From assembly GCA_020633555.1 (NCBI GenBank), contig JACKDL010000007.1:62001-126000 (forward strand): DNA of 64,000 bases, given 5' to 3'. Below are positions 7,768 through 16,401 of the stretch, one piece after another. A program made the position numbers and the translations under genes. Each line of letters begins with the position of its first letter. Within the stretch, counting starts at the first letter, position 1. A model generated the notes under the pieces. That model made no database searches and was not told where the DNA came from. It saw only the letters and a list, made by a program, of their open reading frames with translations. Source of the stretch: Myxococcales bacterium. Its GTDB lineage: Bacteria; Myxococcota_A; Bradymonadia; UBA7976; UBA1532.

Positions 7768-8940
7768 TCAGGCCCCGAAGGCCTCGTCCAGCCGCTCGGG
7801 TGTGAGCGCGCGGCCGCCGGTGAGGTGCCCCCGCACGGTGCGCAGCCCCGCGGCGCTGAGCGGGCGGCCGCAGGCCTCGCCGGCGGCGGCCAGCAGCGCC
7901 CGCTCGCCCCGGGTGAGCACCCCGTCCACCACGGCCGCGAAAGCCAGCACGCGCAGGGCCACCCGCTGGCTCTCGGCCGGGGCCCCCTGCAGCCGGGCCA
8001 GGAACGCCCGGGGATCATCCAGCGGGGGGCCGTCGGCCGCCCCCGTGGGCAGGGCGCCGATCAGCGCCGCCAGGTTCGGGTGCAGAGCGGCGCTGCGCAC
8101 CGCGGCGCTGGCCACGGCGCGGCGGGCGCAGTCGACGCTGGCCGCCTCCAGCGGACCCAGGGCGTCCACCAGGGCCTGCGCCGCCGAGGGCCCCATGGCC
8201 CGGATTCGGGCCTGACGCAGCACCCGCCAGGCCACCACCGCGTTCCACACCGCGGTCACCGGGATGGCCACCAGCACCAGCCACGCCCGCACCAGCACCC
8301 GGCCCATGGCCCGGCGGATCAGCGCCTTGATGAGGAAGCCCGTCAGCGCGATCTTCGCCTTGTAGAGCAGGGCCGCCGCCGCCAGCAGCAGGGGGCTCAC
8401 CTCGCGCAAGGGGTTGATCCCATAGGGGTTCTCGGGCGGATCGGGCAGCTCCAGGGCGGCGCGCACCAGCGACAGGGCCACGCCCTGCTGCCGCCCGCTG
8501 ACGTCACCGAACAGGGGCACGCCGGCCACCCGCGCCATGGCGTGCACCGCCCGCAGCGCGTCCCAGTACAAGAAGGCGATCTCGGCCACTGCGGCCACCG
8601 CGGTGACCCCCAGCACGATGGCCCAGAAGGCCACGGGCCGGTCGGCCTCCAGGGGGTGCGCCCACAGCTCGGCCCCCGCGGCCAGCCCCGCCGACAGGGC
8701 GCCCGCCAGGCCCGCGCGGAACACGGTCCGCCGCTGGATCTTCAGCAGACCGTCGCGCTCTTCCTGGTCCAGCACGTGGATGGCGTCGTCGACCTCGGTG
8801 GGGCCCAGGGCCTCGTCCCGTCGGCGGAAATAGCCCAGCCCCATCCGCTCCAGCCGCGGGGACGACTCGGTGGCGAACCCCCGGGCCAGGTCCTCCAGGT
8901 CGTCCAGCAGGTCGTCGTCGCGGGGGTCGGCGGGCTGCAT
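7768..8940 (-). CDS. Multi-pass membrane protein, LBF_2804-like, with TerB-like tail
   Basis: 390 residues. A soluble acidic N-terminus contains RMGLGYFRRRDEALGPTEVD. It is followed by about four hydrophobic segments, including GLAGALSAGLAAGAELW, AIVLGVTAVAAVAEIAFLYW and VRAWLVLVAIPVTAVWNAVV. The last roughly 60 residues (FAAVVDGVLTRGERALLAAA) resemble a TerB-like helical domain. The overall plan fits the uncharacterised LBF_2804 family as I remember it; this is a tentative call. Its ATG overlaps the stop of the upstream gene (TGATG at 8942-8938). It is the last gene of a three-gene coupled operon. Confidence 0.6.
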   Translation of the reverse strand: MQPADPRDDDLLDDLEDLARGFATESSPRLERMGLGYFRRRDEALGPTEVDDAIHVLDQEERDGLLKIQRRTVFRAGLAGALSAGLAAGAELWAHPLEADRPVAFWAIVLGVTAVAAVAEIAFLYWDALRAVHAMARVAGVPLFGDVSGRQQGVALSLVRAALELPDPPENPYGINPLREVSPLLLAAAALLYKAKIALTGFLIKALIRRAMGRVLVRAWLVLVAIPVTAVWNAVVAWRVLRQARIRAMGPSAAQALVDALGPLEAASVDCARRAVASAAVRSAALHPNLAALIGALPTGAADGPPLDDPRAFLARLQGAPAESQRVALRVLAFAAVVDGVLTRGERALLAAAGEACGRPLSAAGLRTVRGHLTGGRALTPERLDEAFGA

Positions 8941-10403
8941 CACCCGGCATCCTCGCCGGCCTCGGCCGCCAAGGCCAGCCCCCCGGCGTCGCCCTCCACC
9001 ACCGCCAGGTGCCCGGCCGCGGCGCCCGCAGGCAGGCGGGCCCGGATGGCCTCCAGCGCCCGCTCCACGTGCCGCTGGAACCGCCAGCCGCCGTCTACGG
9101 CCAGCAGTGGGGCCACGGCGGCCCGGGTGCCGATGTTGGCCAGCGCGTCCACGGCCGCGCGCAGCGCCGCGGGGTGTTCGGCGGTCAGCAAGGCGATCCA
9201 CAGGGGCTCGGCGTCGGCCAGGGGGGTCTGATCCAGGTAGCCCAGCAGGCCATCCACCACCGGCCCGGGGCCGCTGGCCAGGGTCACGAGCCGCGCCAGG
9301 GGCAGGGGCGTGTGCCGGGCGCCCATCACCTGCAGCGCCGCCCCGCGCACGGGGGGCGCGCGGTGATCCAGCAGGGCGCGCAGGCGGTCGTCCACCTCAC
9401 CTTCAGGCCACAGGCTCACCAGGTGTTCCAGGGCCCAGCGCTGCGCCCAAGGGGGGTGGTGCGGCAGCCCACGCTCCATCAGGGCGGCGTCCCCCAGCAG
9501 GGCCCCCAGCGACACCCCCAGCGGGCCACCGGCCTCGGCGACCTTGCGCAGGCGGGCCTCGGCCCGCGCCGACTGGGCCACCGCGGGATCGCCCAGGGCC
9601 CGCAGGCTCTCGAAGGCCAGCAGGCCCACGCGATCGGGCTCGGCCTCCACCCGCCGCAGCAAGGCGGCGGCGGGGGTGCTCGCGGGCACCAGGCTGCGAG
9701 CCACCGAGGCCCACTGTTCCAGCAGGGCGCGCCGTTGCCTGCGCCCCTGCTTGGGCACGTGGACCAGATCCACCTGCACCGCCCCGTCGGCGACGCGCAG
9801 TCCGTGGGCCAGGGCCTCGTCCGCCACCAGGTGTCGCAGCGGGGGATCCCACAGGCCGCGCCACTGGCTCGGCTCGCCCTGCACGCCCACCCGCCCGTCG
9901 AAGTGCGGGTCGCCGCTGGGCGGTGTGCCCAGCAGGTCGCGGGCCACGGTCAGCGCGGGGGGCGGGGCGCCGTCGGGCCAGGCGGGGGTGAGCACCAGCC
10001 GCGCCTGCGCCGTGTCGTCGGCGGTCAGGGCCAGCCGCAGCCCGTCGGGCGCCGCCATCAGCCGTCCGTGGCCCTTGTGGCGCACGTCCTTCCAGCCCAG
10101 CTTCCTCGCCGCCCGCCGCCAGCGCCGGATCCGCCGCCGGCCCCGGGTGGCCGGGCCCTCGAACCAGCGCATCAGGCGGACGAGGACGATGGCGATGCCC
10201 AGCGCCGCCCACACCGCCCAGCCGCCGTCCCACTCCAGGGCCCCGATCACGACGGCCGTCACCAGGATCCAGGTGGACAGCGTGGACAGGCAACCGCCGC
10301 CCCAGCGCTCCAGCGCGCTGGGCTCGCCCACCGGCTCCAGGGGCGCGGGGGCTTGCCGGTCCACCGGGCGCAAGTCAGGGGCCAGCGAAGGCGAGTCGCT
10401 CAC
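8940..10403 (-). CDS. HEAT-like repeat membrane protein, paralogue of the upstream gene
   Basis: 487 residues from a GTG at 10403 with GGAGG 4 nt upstream; an in-frame extension to 10544 has no ribosome site. After a proline-rich N-terminus there are two hydrophobic segments (WILVTAVVIGALEW and VWAALGIAIVLVRLM). A basic patch (GRRRIRRWRRAARKLGW), a mixed domain containing WRGLWDPPLRHL and a long Ala/Leu helical region follow. In that region units such as RALLDHRAPPVRGAALQVMG and AALRAAVDALANIG look like HEAT repeats. Sequence motifs (SGDPxFD, WRGLWDxPxR, RVEAEPDxVG) are shared with the gene at 10400-11923. Function unknown. Confidence 0.65.
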   Translation of the reverse strand: MSDSPSLAPDLRPVDRQAPAPLEPVGEPSALERWGGGCLSTLSTWILVTAVVIGALEWDGGWAVWAALGIAIVLVRLMRWFEGPATRGRRRIRRWRRAARKLGWKDVRHKGHGRLMAAPDGLRLALTADDTAQARLVLTPAWPDGAPPPALTVARDLLGTPPSGDPHFDGRVGVQGEPSQWRGLWDPPLRHLVADEALAHGLRVADGAVQVDLVHVPKQGRRQRRALLEQWASVARSLVPASTPAAALLRRVEAEPDRVGLLAFESLRALGDPAVAQSARAEARLRKVAEAGGPLGVSLGALLGDAALMERGLPHHPPWAQRWALEHLVSLWPEGEVDDRLRALLDHRAPPVRGAALQVMGARHTPLPLARLVTLASGPGPVVDGLLGYLDQTPLADAEPLWIALLTAEHPAALRAAVDALANIGTRAAVAPLLAVDGGWRFQRHVERALEAIRARLPAGAAAGHLAVVEGDAGGLALAAEAGEDAG

Positions 10404-11923
10404 CGTGCCTCCGGATCGGTGGTGGATGGGCGGCCCGGTGGGGCCAGCGCCAGGCCGCCCGCGTCCACCTCGGCCAAGGCGAGCCCGCCGCCGGCGCCGA
10501 CCTCGGTCGCACGGTGGCGCAAGACCGACACCGCGTGCTGCCACAGGCGGGACGCGCCCAGCCGGTGCTTCTCCGCCTGCAACGCCGGCAGGGCGCGGGT
10601 CGAGCCGAACTCGCCCAAGGCCGACGCGGCGTCCAGAGCGATGTGGCGGGCCGGGTGCTGCAGCAGCGCCAGCCAGACGGTCTCGGCGTCGGCCGGGGTC
10701 AGCGCGTGCAGGCGGTGCACCACCGCCTGGGCCGCCTCGACGGGCTCACGGGCCAGCGCCACGAGCTGGGCGGTCGGCAGCGCGACGCCCCACGCGGTCA
10801 GCAGCTCGAGCGCAGCGCCCTGCAGGGCGGGCGGTCCGGCGTCCAGCGCGGCCCGCAGCCGCGGCACCCGTTCGGTCGTCGGCCACCGCTGGGCGAGGAT
10901 GGGCAGCCCCCACTTCAGGACGTCGAGCGAGGCGTGGGGCAGGCCCGAGGTGGCCAGCGCGGTGTCCCCGACGCACAGGCCCATGGGCAGGGCGAAGGGG
11001 CTCTCGGGCCCCATGGCGGCGCGCAGCGCCCGCGTGGCCCGCGCGGTGGTCCCATCGCGGCGCCACCCCGTATGCAGGCTGTGCCAGGCCGCGAAGCCCA
11101 CGCCGTCCGGTTCGGCCTCCACTCGCGCGAGCAGGCGCTCGGCCCTCGCCTCGGGGTCGTACCCCAGCGACGCGGCCAGGGGCACCAGGCCGGCGATCTT
11201 CGCCCACCCGACGCGGCCCCCGCGCTCAGGTAAGTGGCACAGATCCACCCGCACCCAGCCCCCATCGATGTACAGCCCGACGCCCTGGGCGGCCCTGGCC
11301 AGTGCAGCCCGCGTCGGGGCGTCCCAGAGGCCCCGCCAGAGCGCCGGATCGCCGATCACGCCCACCGCCGCGTCGAAGGCGGGATCCCCGCTGGGGGCGG
11401 TCTGCGTCGCTTCGCGGTGAAGGCGAAGCTGCGCGTGGGCCCACCCGGGGGGGAGGGTGGGGCCCTGCACGGCCGCCACCGCCTGCCGTCGGGTGCAGGT
11501 CGCCAGCTCCACGCGGGCCCCGTCGGGGCGGGTCAGGCTCACCCGATCCGGGGTCCTGGTGGTGGCGGTCCAGCCGGCCTTCCGCGCCGCCTTGGCCAAG
11601 GCCCGGATGCGCCGCCGGCCGCCCACGGCAGGGGTGTAGCGGGCGTCGCGATACACAGCGTGCGCGCCCAGGCCCATGACGATGGGCGCCAGCACGAACA
11701 CGACCCGGTCCCAGTCGAGGAAGAGCAGCGCCAGGCCCGCGGCTGCCGGCAGGGCCACCGCCAGCTTCAAGAGCAGCAGGATGCAGCCGTCCATGGCCCG
11801 CTCGGCCGGGTCGTCGCGCGCCACGCTCGGGAGGGGCGCAGGCGGCGGGCGTCGCAACGGGCGCAGCGGGGGCGGCAGATCCACCGGTGGAGGGTCGCGC
11901 CCACCGACCGCCAGTGCAACCAT
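10400..11923 (-). CDS. HEAT-like repeat membrane protein, first gene of coupled operon
   Basis: 507 residues from the ATG at 11923. Its architecture matches the next gene: a Pro-rich N-terminus, hydrophobic segments (LLLLKLAVALPAAAGLALLFL and VFVLAPIVMGLGAHAVY), a GRRRIRALAKAARKAGW basic patch, SGDPAFD, WRGLWDAPTR, RVEAEPDGVGF and a C-terminal HEAT-like tail. The shared motif order shows a tandem duplication. Its stop overlaps the GTG of the next gene (GTGA, 10403-10400). An alternative ATG at 11932 is possible. Both start codons interlock with those of the divergent methyltransferase-like gene. Confidence 0.65.
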   Translation of the reverse strand: MVALAVGGRDPPPVDLPPPLRPLRRPPPAPLPSVARDDPAERAMDGCILLLLKLAVALPAAAGLALLFLDWDRVVFVLAPIVMGLGAHAVYRDARYTPAVGGRRRIRALAKAARKAGWTATTRTPDRVSLTRPDGARVELATCTRRQAVAAVQGPTLPPGWAHAQLRLHREATQTAPSGDPAFDAAVGVIGDPALWRGLWDAPTRAALARAAQGVGLYIDGGWVRVDLCHLPERGGRVGWAKIAGLVPLAASLGYDPEARAERLLARVEAEPDGVGFAAWHSLHTGWRRDGTTARATRALRAAMGPESPFALPMGLCVGDTALATSGLPHASLDVLKWGLPILAQRWPTTERVPRLRAALDAGPPALQGAALELLTAWGVALPTAQLVALAREPVEAAQAVVHRLHALTPADAETVWLALLQHPARHIALDAASALGEFGSTRALPALQAEKHRLGASRLWQHAVSVLRHRATEVGAGGGLALAEVDAGGLALAPPGRPSTTDPEAR

Positions 11924-12746
11924 GGCGACCATGCCCCTGTTGCACCGCGCCCTCACCGCCTACGCCCGCCTGGACCGCGCCGTCGATCGGGCCCAGGCGG
12001 CGGCCCAGGGGATCCTGGGCGGCGCGCTGTTGGAGGCGCTGCACGACGCCGAGCAGGCGGCGCTCACCGCTCGGCTGTATGGCGTGGGCGGCCCCGGGCC
12101 CACAGGCCTGTTCGCCTGGGAGCAGACGTGGTTCCAGGACCTCCCCGCCGGGCGGATCCTGGTGGGCGGCGCCGGCCGGGGGCGGGAGGTGCAGGCCCTG
12201 CGGGGCTTGGGTCACCCGGTGGACGCCCTGGACCCTGCCCCCGGCGTGGTGGACGCCTTGCTCGCGGCGGGCGCCGAGCGCGCGGTGGCCGCCGACTACG
12301 CCGATCTGGTCAGCGCCGTGCTGGACGGCGCGGCCACCCCAGCGTCCCCGCTCACTGGCCCCTATGCCGCCGTGCTGCTGGGCTGGGGCAGCCTCACCCA
12401 CGTCCTGGGCGGCGACGCCCGCCTGCGCCTGGTGCAGGCGTGCCACCGGCTGTGCCCACGGGGGCCCATCCTGGCCAGCTTCTGGCTGGCGGGCAGCGCC
12501 CAGGCCCAGGCGCCCAGCCGCGCCGAGACCGTGGGGCGGCGCCTGGGGCGCACGGTCGGGCGCTTGCGCGGGCGCGCCGCGCTGGCCGAGGCCCGCCAGT
12601 TCACCCGCTGGGCCGGGGTGGGCGCCGTCCTCACGGGCGCCGAGGTCGAGGCCTTGGGGCGTGGGGTCGGGCGCGACACCCGGTGGGGTCCTGAGGGACC
12701 CTACCCCCACGTCACCTGGCCGGCGCCGCAAAGCCGCGCCGGGTGA
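11922..12746 (+). CDS. Predicted SAM-dependent methyltransferase (class I-like)
   Basis: 274 residues. A Rossmann-type glycine loop RILVGGAGRGREVQAL (about residues 77-92) is followed by an acidic strand end, VDALDPAPG, in the positions of motifs I and II of class I methyltransferases. A later YAAVLLGWGSLTHV strand replaces the usual motif IV. The hydrophobic helical N-terminus and Arg-rich C-terminal part give no hint of substrate. The start could be 11922 or 11931; neither has a clear ribosome site. The gene is divergent from the HEAT-like operon with overlapping start codons. The family call is moderate because the classical motifs are loose. Confidence 0.55.
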   Translation: MATMPLLHRALTAYARLDRAVDRAQAAAQGILGGALLEALHDAEQAALTARLYGVGGPGPTGLFAWEQTWFQDLPAGRILVGGAGRGREVQALRGLGHPVDALDPAPGVVDALLAAGAERAVAADYADLVSAVLDGAATPASPLTGPYAAVLLGWGSLTHVLGGDARLRLVQACHRLCPRGPILASFWLAGSAQAQAPSRAETVGRRLGRTVGRLRGRAALAEARQFTRWAGVGAVLTGAEVEALGRGVGRDTRWGPEGPYPHVTWPAPQSRAG

Positions 12747-12767
12747 GCTGTATCCCTTTGTTGGCAT

Positions 12768-12798
12768 GGGTTGTGGCGACAACTTCCTGTCACAACCC
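12768..12798. promoter_or_regulatory. Inverted repeat upstream of the decarboxylase operon
   Basis: GGGTTGTG (12768-12775) and CACAACCC (12791-12798) are perfect complements, with an inner ACA/TGT pair. The repeat lies about 95 nt before the first decarboxylase gene and just after the methyltransferase stop. It could be a regulator operator or a transcript hairpin; no T-run follows, so an operator is the better guess. Confidence 0.45.
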
Positions 12799-12891
12799 GC
12801 CGGCAGCGGGGCCCGGGGGTCAGTCTTCAATGCCTCCCGGCCGATAAGCCCCCCCTTGGCGCCTCCCGGCGCTGGATCATGGGGGGCCAAA

Positions 12892-14445
12892 ATGGCCGAT
12901 GGGACCGAGACCGCCACCCTCCGCGAGCGCCGCCAGGCGCTCTACGCGGGCGGGGGCGCGGCGCGCATCGAGAAGCAGCACGCCCAGGGCAAGCTCACCG
13001 CCCGCGAGCGGCTGGGCCTGCTGTTCGAGGCCGACAGCTTCCAGGAGTCGCACCTGTTCATGCGGCACCGGGCCACCCACTTCGGCCTGGACAAGCAGGC
13101 CATGCCCGCCGAGGGCGTGGTCACCGGCGTGGGCCAGGTGGACGGCCGCCCCGTGTGGGTGGCCAGCCAGGACTTCACCGTCGCGGGCGGCTCGGTGGGC
13201 GAGGGCACGGCCCACAAGATCGTCTCGGCCATGGACAACGCCCTGAAGACGGGCAGCCCCTTCGTGTTCGTCAACGACGGCGGCGGCGCGCGGATCCAGG
13301 AGGGCGTCGACGCCCTGGCGGGCTACGGGCGCATCTTCCACCGCAACGTGGCGCTGTCGGGGGTGGTGCCCCAGATCAGCGTCATCGCGGGCCCCTGCGC
13401 CGGCGGCGCCGCCTACGCCCCCGCGCTCACCGACTTCATCATCCAGGTCCGCGGCCCCGGCCAGATGTTCATCACCGGCCCCCGGGTGATCCAGCAGGTC
13501 ACCGGCGAGCAGGTCACCGCCGAAGCCCTGGGCGGCGCCGATGCCCACGCCACCCGCAGCGGCGTGGTGCACTTCGTGGCCGAGGACGACCGGCACGCCA
13601 TGCTGCTGTGCCGCAAGCTGCTCAGCTTCCTGCCCGACAACAACACGCAGGATCCGCCGGTGCGCCCGGATCTGCGCCCCGAGACCATCGGGCCGGTGCC
13701 CGAGCTGGGGCGGGTGGTCAGCCGCAACCCCAACCAGCCCTACGACATGCACCACGTCATCGAGCGGGTGGTGGACGGCGCCGACTTCCTCGAGGTGCGC
13801 GCGGCCTTCGCCCCCAACCTCATCGTGGGCTTCGGGCGCGTGGCCGGCGCCACCGTGGGCGTCGTGGCCAACAACCCCAGCGTGAAGGCGGGCGTGCTCG
13901 ACATCGACGCCAGCGACAAGGCGGCCGCCTTCGTGCGCTTCTGCAACGCGTTCAACATCCCCATCGTGACCCTGGTGGACGTGCCGGGCTTCCTGCCCGG
14001 CGTGGGTCAGGAGCACGGCGGCATCATCCGCCACGGGGCCAAGATGCTGTTCGCCTACGGCGCCGCCACCGTCCCCATGGTGACGATCATCGTGCGCAAG
14101 GCGTACGGCGGCGCCTACCTGGCCATGGGCGCCAAGGAGCTGGGGGTCGACATGGTGGCCGCCTGGCCCCGGGCCGAGATCGCGGTCATGGGCGGGCAGG
14201 GGGCCGTCAACATCCTGTACCGCAAGCAGATCGCCGCGGCCGAGGACCCCGCCGCCGCCCGTGAGCAGTACCTGGCCGAGTACAGCGAGGCCTTCGCCAA
14301 CCCCTACGTGGCCGCGGGCCGGGGCCTGATCGACGACGTCATCGATCCCAGCGACACCCGGGCCTACGTGGCCCAGAGCCTGGACGTGCTGCGGGCCAAG
14401 CGGGCCCTGCGGCCCCAGAAGAAGCACGGGCTGATCCCGCTATGA
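12892..14445 (+). CDS. mmdA: Methylmalonyl-CoA decarboxylase alpha subunit (carboxyltransferase)
   Basis: 517 residues, the normal length for biotin-dependent acyl-CoA carboxyltransferases. The N-terminus has ARIEKQHAQGKLTARERL. The first oxyanion loop region is GGGARIQEGVDALAGY (about 130) and GPCAGGAAYAPAL (about 167). The second is PGFLPGVGQEHGGIIRHGA (about 365) and KAYGGAYLAMGAKELG (about 402). The same fold serves propionyl-CoA carboxylase beta subunits. The following OadG-like, biotin-carrier and beta-subunit genes make the membrane decarboxylase the right context: methylmalonyl-CoA to propionyl-CoA plus CO2 with sodium export. The stop overlaps the next ATG (14442-14445). Confidence 0.85.
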   Translation: MADGTETATLRERRQALYAGGGAARIEKQHAQGKLTARERLGLLFEADSFQESHLFMRHRATHFGLDKQAMPAEGVVTGVGQVDGRPVWVASQDFTVAGGSVGEGTAHKIVSAMDNALKTGSPFVFVNDGGGARIQEGVDALAGYGRIFHRNVALSGVVPQISVIAGPCAGGAAYAPALTDFIIQVRGPGQMFITGPRVIQQVTGEQVTAEALGGADAHATRSGVVHFVAEDDRHAMLLCRKLLSFLPDNNTQDPPVRPDLRPETIGPVPELGRVVSRNPNQPYDMHHVIERVVDGADFLEVRAAFAPNLIVGFGRVAGATVGVVANNPSVKAGVLDIDASDKAAAFVRFCNAFNIPIVTLVDVPGFLPGVGQEHGGIIRHGAKMLFAYGAATVPMVTIIVRKAYGGAYLAMGAKELGVDMVAAWPRAEIAVMGGQGAVNILYRKQIAAAEDPAAAREQYLAEYSEAFANPYVAAGRGLIDDVIDPSDTRAYVAQSLDVLRAKRALRPQKKHGLIPL

Positions 14446-14804
14446 GCGACGTCTTCCGCCAAGGGCTCGAGCTGTCGGTCATCGGCTTCGCGGTGGTCTT
14501 CGGCGTGTTGAGCGTGATGGCCGTGGTGGTCAGCCTGCTCAAGCGCCTGGACGACCGCTGGCAGGCCGCCGAGGCCGAGCAGAAGGCCGCCGCGCTCACC
14601 CGCGAGCCCACCATCGACGACACCACCCTGGCCCTGATCAGCGCCGCCGTCTTCGTGGCCCTGCAGGGCCGTGGGCAGGTGACGAAGATCCGCCGGCTGC
14701 GCCCCACCGACCGCAAGGGCGGCGCGTGGGCGCTGCAGGGCCGGCTGAGCATCCAAGGTTCCCACGTGGTGCCCCGCGCCACAGACAGGCAGAATCACTC
14801 ATGA
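14442..14804 (+). CDS. OadG-type small membrane subunit of the decarboxylase pump
   Basis: 120 residues. One N-terminal transmembrane helix (SVIGFAVVFGVLSVMAVVVSLL, about residues 12-33) is followed by a charged coiled stretch, as in oxaloacetate decarboxylase gamma and methylmalonyl-CoA decarboxylase delta subunits, which bridge the peripheral carboxyltransferase to the membrane beta subunit. The C-terminal part (TTLALISAAVFVALQGRGQ) resembles the delta-type tail. Both ends overlap neighbouring genes by 4 nt (ATGA). The assignment rests mainly on size, topology and operon position. Confidence 0.75.
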   Translation: MSDVFRQGLELSVIGFAVVFGVLSVMAVVVSLLKRLDDRWQAAEAEQKAAALTREPTIDDTTLALISAAVFVALQGRGQVTKIRRLRPTDRKGGAWALQGRLSIQGSHVVPRATDRQNHS

Positions 14805-15208
14805 AGCTGCGCATCACCGTCCACGGCGTCGCCTACGAGGTCGAGGTCGAGGTCATCGACGCCGGCGACGGCGTCCCCGCCGCCAACTCCACCCTCACCA
14901 ACCTGTCCAGCGCCGCGGTGGATCGCGCCCTGGGCCGCGCGCCCCAGGCGCCCCCGCCCGTCAGCGCCCCGGCCCCGGCCCCCGGCGTGGGCCCCGGCGA
15001 GGGCGTGGCCGCCCCCATCGCGGGCACCGTGCAGGAGATCAAGTGCCGCCCCGGCCAGGCGGTGGGCGCCGGCGAGGTGCTGCTGGTGGTCGAGGCCATG
15101 AAGATGATGACGAACATCACCGCCCCCGCCGCCGGCAAGGTGAAGGCCGTGCCCGTCAGCGTGGGCGACGCCGTGCGTGAGGGGCAGCTCCTCGTGGCCT
15201 TCGAGTAG
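14801..15208 (+). CDS. mmdC: Biotin carboxyl carrier subunit of the decarboxylase
   Basis: 135 residues. A short N-terminal segment and an Ala/Pro-rich linker (about residues 47-68) lead to a complete biotinyl domain: APIAGTVQEIKCRPGQAVGAG, then EAMKMM with Lys101 as the biotin attachment site, then a GDAVREGQLLVAFE tail. Carboxybiotin made by the alpha subunit is carried to the membrane beta subunit for decarboxylation. The gene overlaps the previous one by 4 nt and ends 17 nt before the beta subunit gene. Confidence 0.9.
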   Translation: MKLRITVHGVAYEVEVEVIDAGDGVPAANSTLTNLSSAAVDRALGRAPQAPPPVSAPAPAPGVGPGEGVAAPIAGTVQEIKCRPGQAVGAGEVLLVVEAMKMMTNITAPAAGKVKAVPVSVGDAVREGQLLVAFE

Positions 15209-15225
15209 GGCGGGGGACCCACCCC

Positions 15226-16350
15226 ATGGACACCCTCACCCAGTTCCTCTCGGCGGGCGCCTTCGGGCACTTCACGCTGGGCCACGCGATCATGATCGCG
15301 GTGGGCGTGCTGTTCATCTGGCTCGCCATCGCGAAGGACTACGAGCCCCTGCTGCTGGTGCCCATCGGCTTCGGCATCGTGGTGGGCAACATCCCCTTCG
15401 CCGACGGCATGAACATCGGCGTCTACGAGGAGGGCTCCGTGCTCTCCATCCTCTACAAGGGCGTCAGCCAGGGCTGGTACCCCCCGCTGATCTTCCTGGG
15501 CATCGGCGCCATGACCGACTTCGGCGCCATGCTCCAGGCCCCCAAGCTCATCCTGCTGGGGGCGGCGGCGCAGGCGGGCATCTTCCTCACCTTCCTGGGG
15601 GCCATCGCCCTGGGCTTCCCGCTGCCCAAGGCCGCGGCCATCGGCATCATCGGCGGGGCCGACGGCCCCACGGCCATCTTCCTGTCGAGCCAGCTCGCCC
15701 CCGAGTACCTGGGGGCCATCGCCATCGCGGCCTACAGCTACATGGCCCTGGTGCCGGTCATCCAGCCGCCCATCATCAAGCTGCTCACCACCAAGGAGGA
15801 GCGGCTCATCCGCATGCCGCCCAGCAAGCCGGTGAGCAAGCGCACCCGCATGATGTTCCCCGTGGTGGCCTTCCTCATCGCCGCCGCCGTGGCCCCGGGC
15901 GCCATCACCCTGCTGGGCATGCTGTTCTTCGGCAACCTGCTGAAGGAGAGCGGGGTCACCGACCGCCTGGCCAAGACCGCGCGCACGGCCTTCATCGACA
16001 TGGTGACCATCCTGCTGGGCCTGACGGTGGGCGTCAGCACCGACGCCGACCGCTTCCTCGAAGCCTCCAGCCTGCTCATCTTCGGGCTGGGCGCGGCGGC
16101 CTTCGCGGTGGCCACCGCGGCGGGCGTGCTGTTCGCCAAGCTGCTCAACAAGTTCAGCAAGAGCCCCATCAACCCCATCATCGGGGCCGCGGGCGTGTCG
16201 GCCGTGCCCGACTCGGCCCGGGTCTGCCAGCTCGTGGCTGCCCGCGAGGATCCCACCAACTTCGTGATCATGCAGGCCATGGCCCCCAACGTGGCGGGCG
16301 TCATCGGCTCGGCGGTGGCGGCGGGCATCTTCCTGGCCACCTTGATGTAG
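15226..16350 (+). CDS. mmdB: Sodium-translocating decarboxylase beta subunit
   Basis: 374 residues, highly hydrophobic with about 9-11 membrane segments. Family landmarks are visible: PLIFLGIGAMTDFGAML, GIIGGADGPTAIFLSSQL with its essential acidic residue, YSYMALVPVIQPP, and NPIIGAAGVSAVPDSARV. This is the subunit shared by oxaloacetate, glutaconyl-CoA and methylmalonyl-CoA decarboxylases. It decarboxylates carboxybiotin and pumps sodium out. Which acyl-CoA is used is decided by the alpha subunit, which is of the methylmalonyl/propionyl type here. It is the last gene of the operon. Confidence 0.92.
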   Translation: MDTLTQFLSAGAFGHFTLGHAIMIAVGVLFIWLAIAKDYEPLLLVPIGFGIVVGNIPFADGMNIGVYEEGSVLSILYKGVSQGWYPPLIFLGIGAMTDFGAMLQAPKLILLGAAAQAGIFLTFLGAIALGFPLPKAAAIGIIGGADGPTAIFLSSQLAPEYLGAIAIAAYSYMALVPVIQPPIIKLLTTKEERLIRMPPSKPVSKRTRMMFPVVAFLIAAAVAPGAITLLGMLFFGNLLKESGVTDRLAKTARTAFIDMVTILLGLTVGVSTDADRFLEASSLLIFGLGAAAFAVATAAGVLFAKLLNKFSKSPINPIIGAAGVSAVPDSARVCQLVAAREDPTNFVIMQAMAPNVAGVIGSAVAAGIFLATLM

Positions 16351-16401
16351 CGGCCCCCTTGGTGTTCCTGGCACGGCGCCTGCTATCACCCTCCCCAGGC
16401 T

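Noticed and set aside
12899..14264. Alternative long frames over the mmdA gene on both strands
   Set aside because: The mmdA frame contains all family motifs; the others are Arg/Gly or His/Gly-rich shadows.
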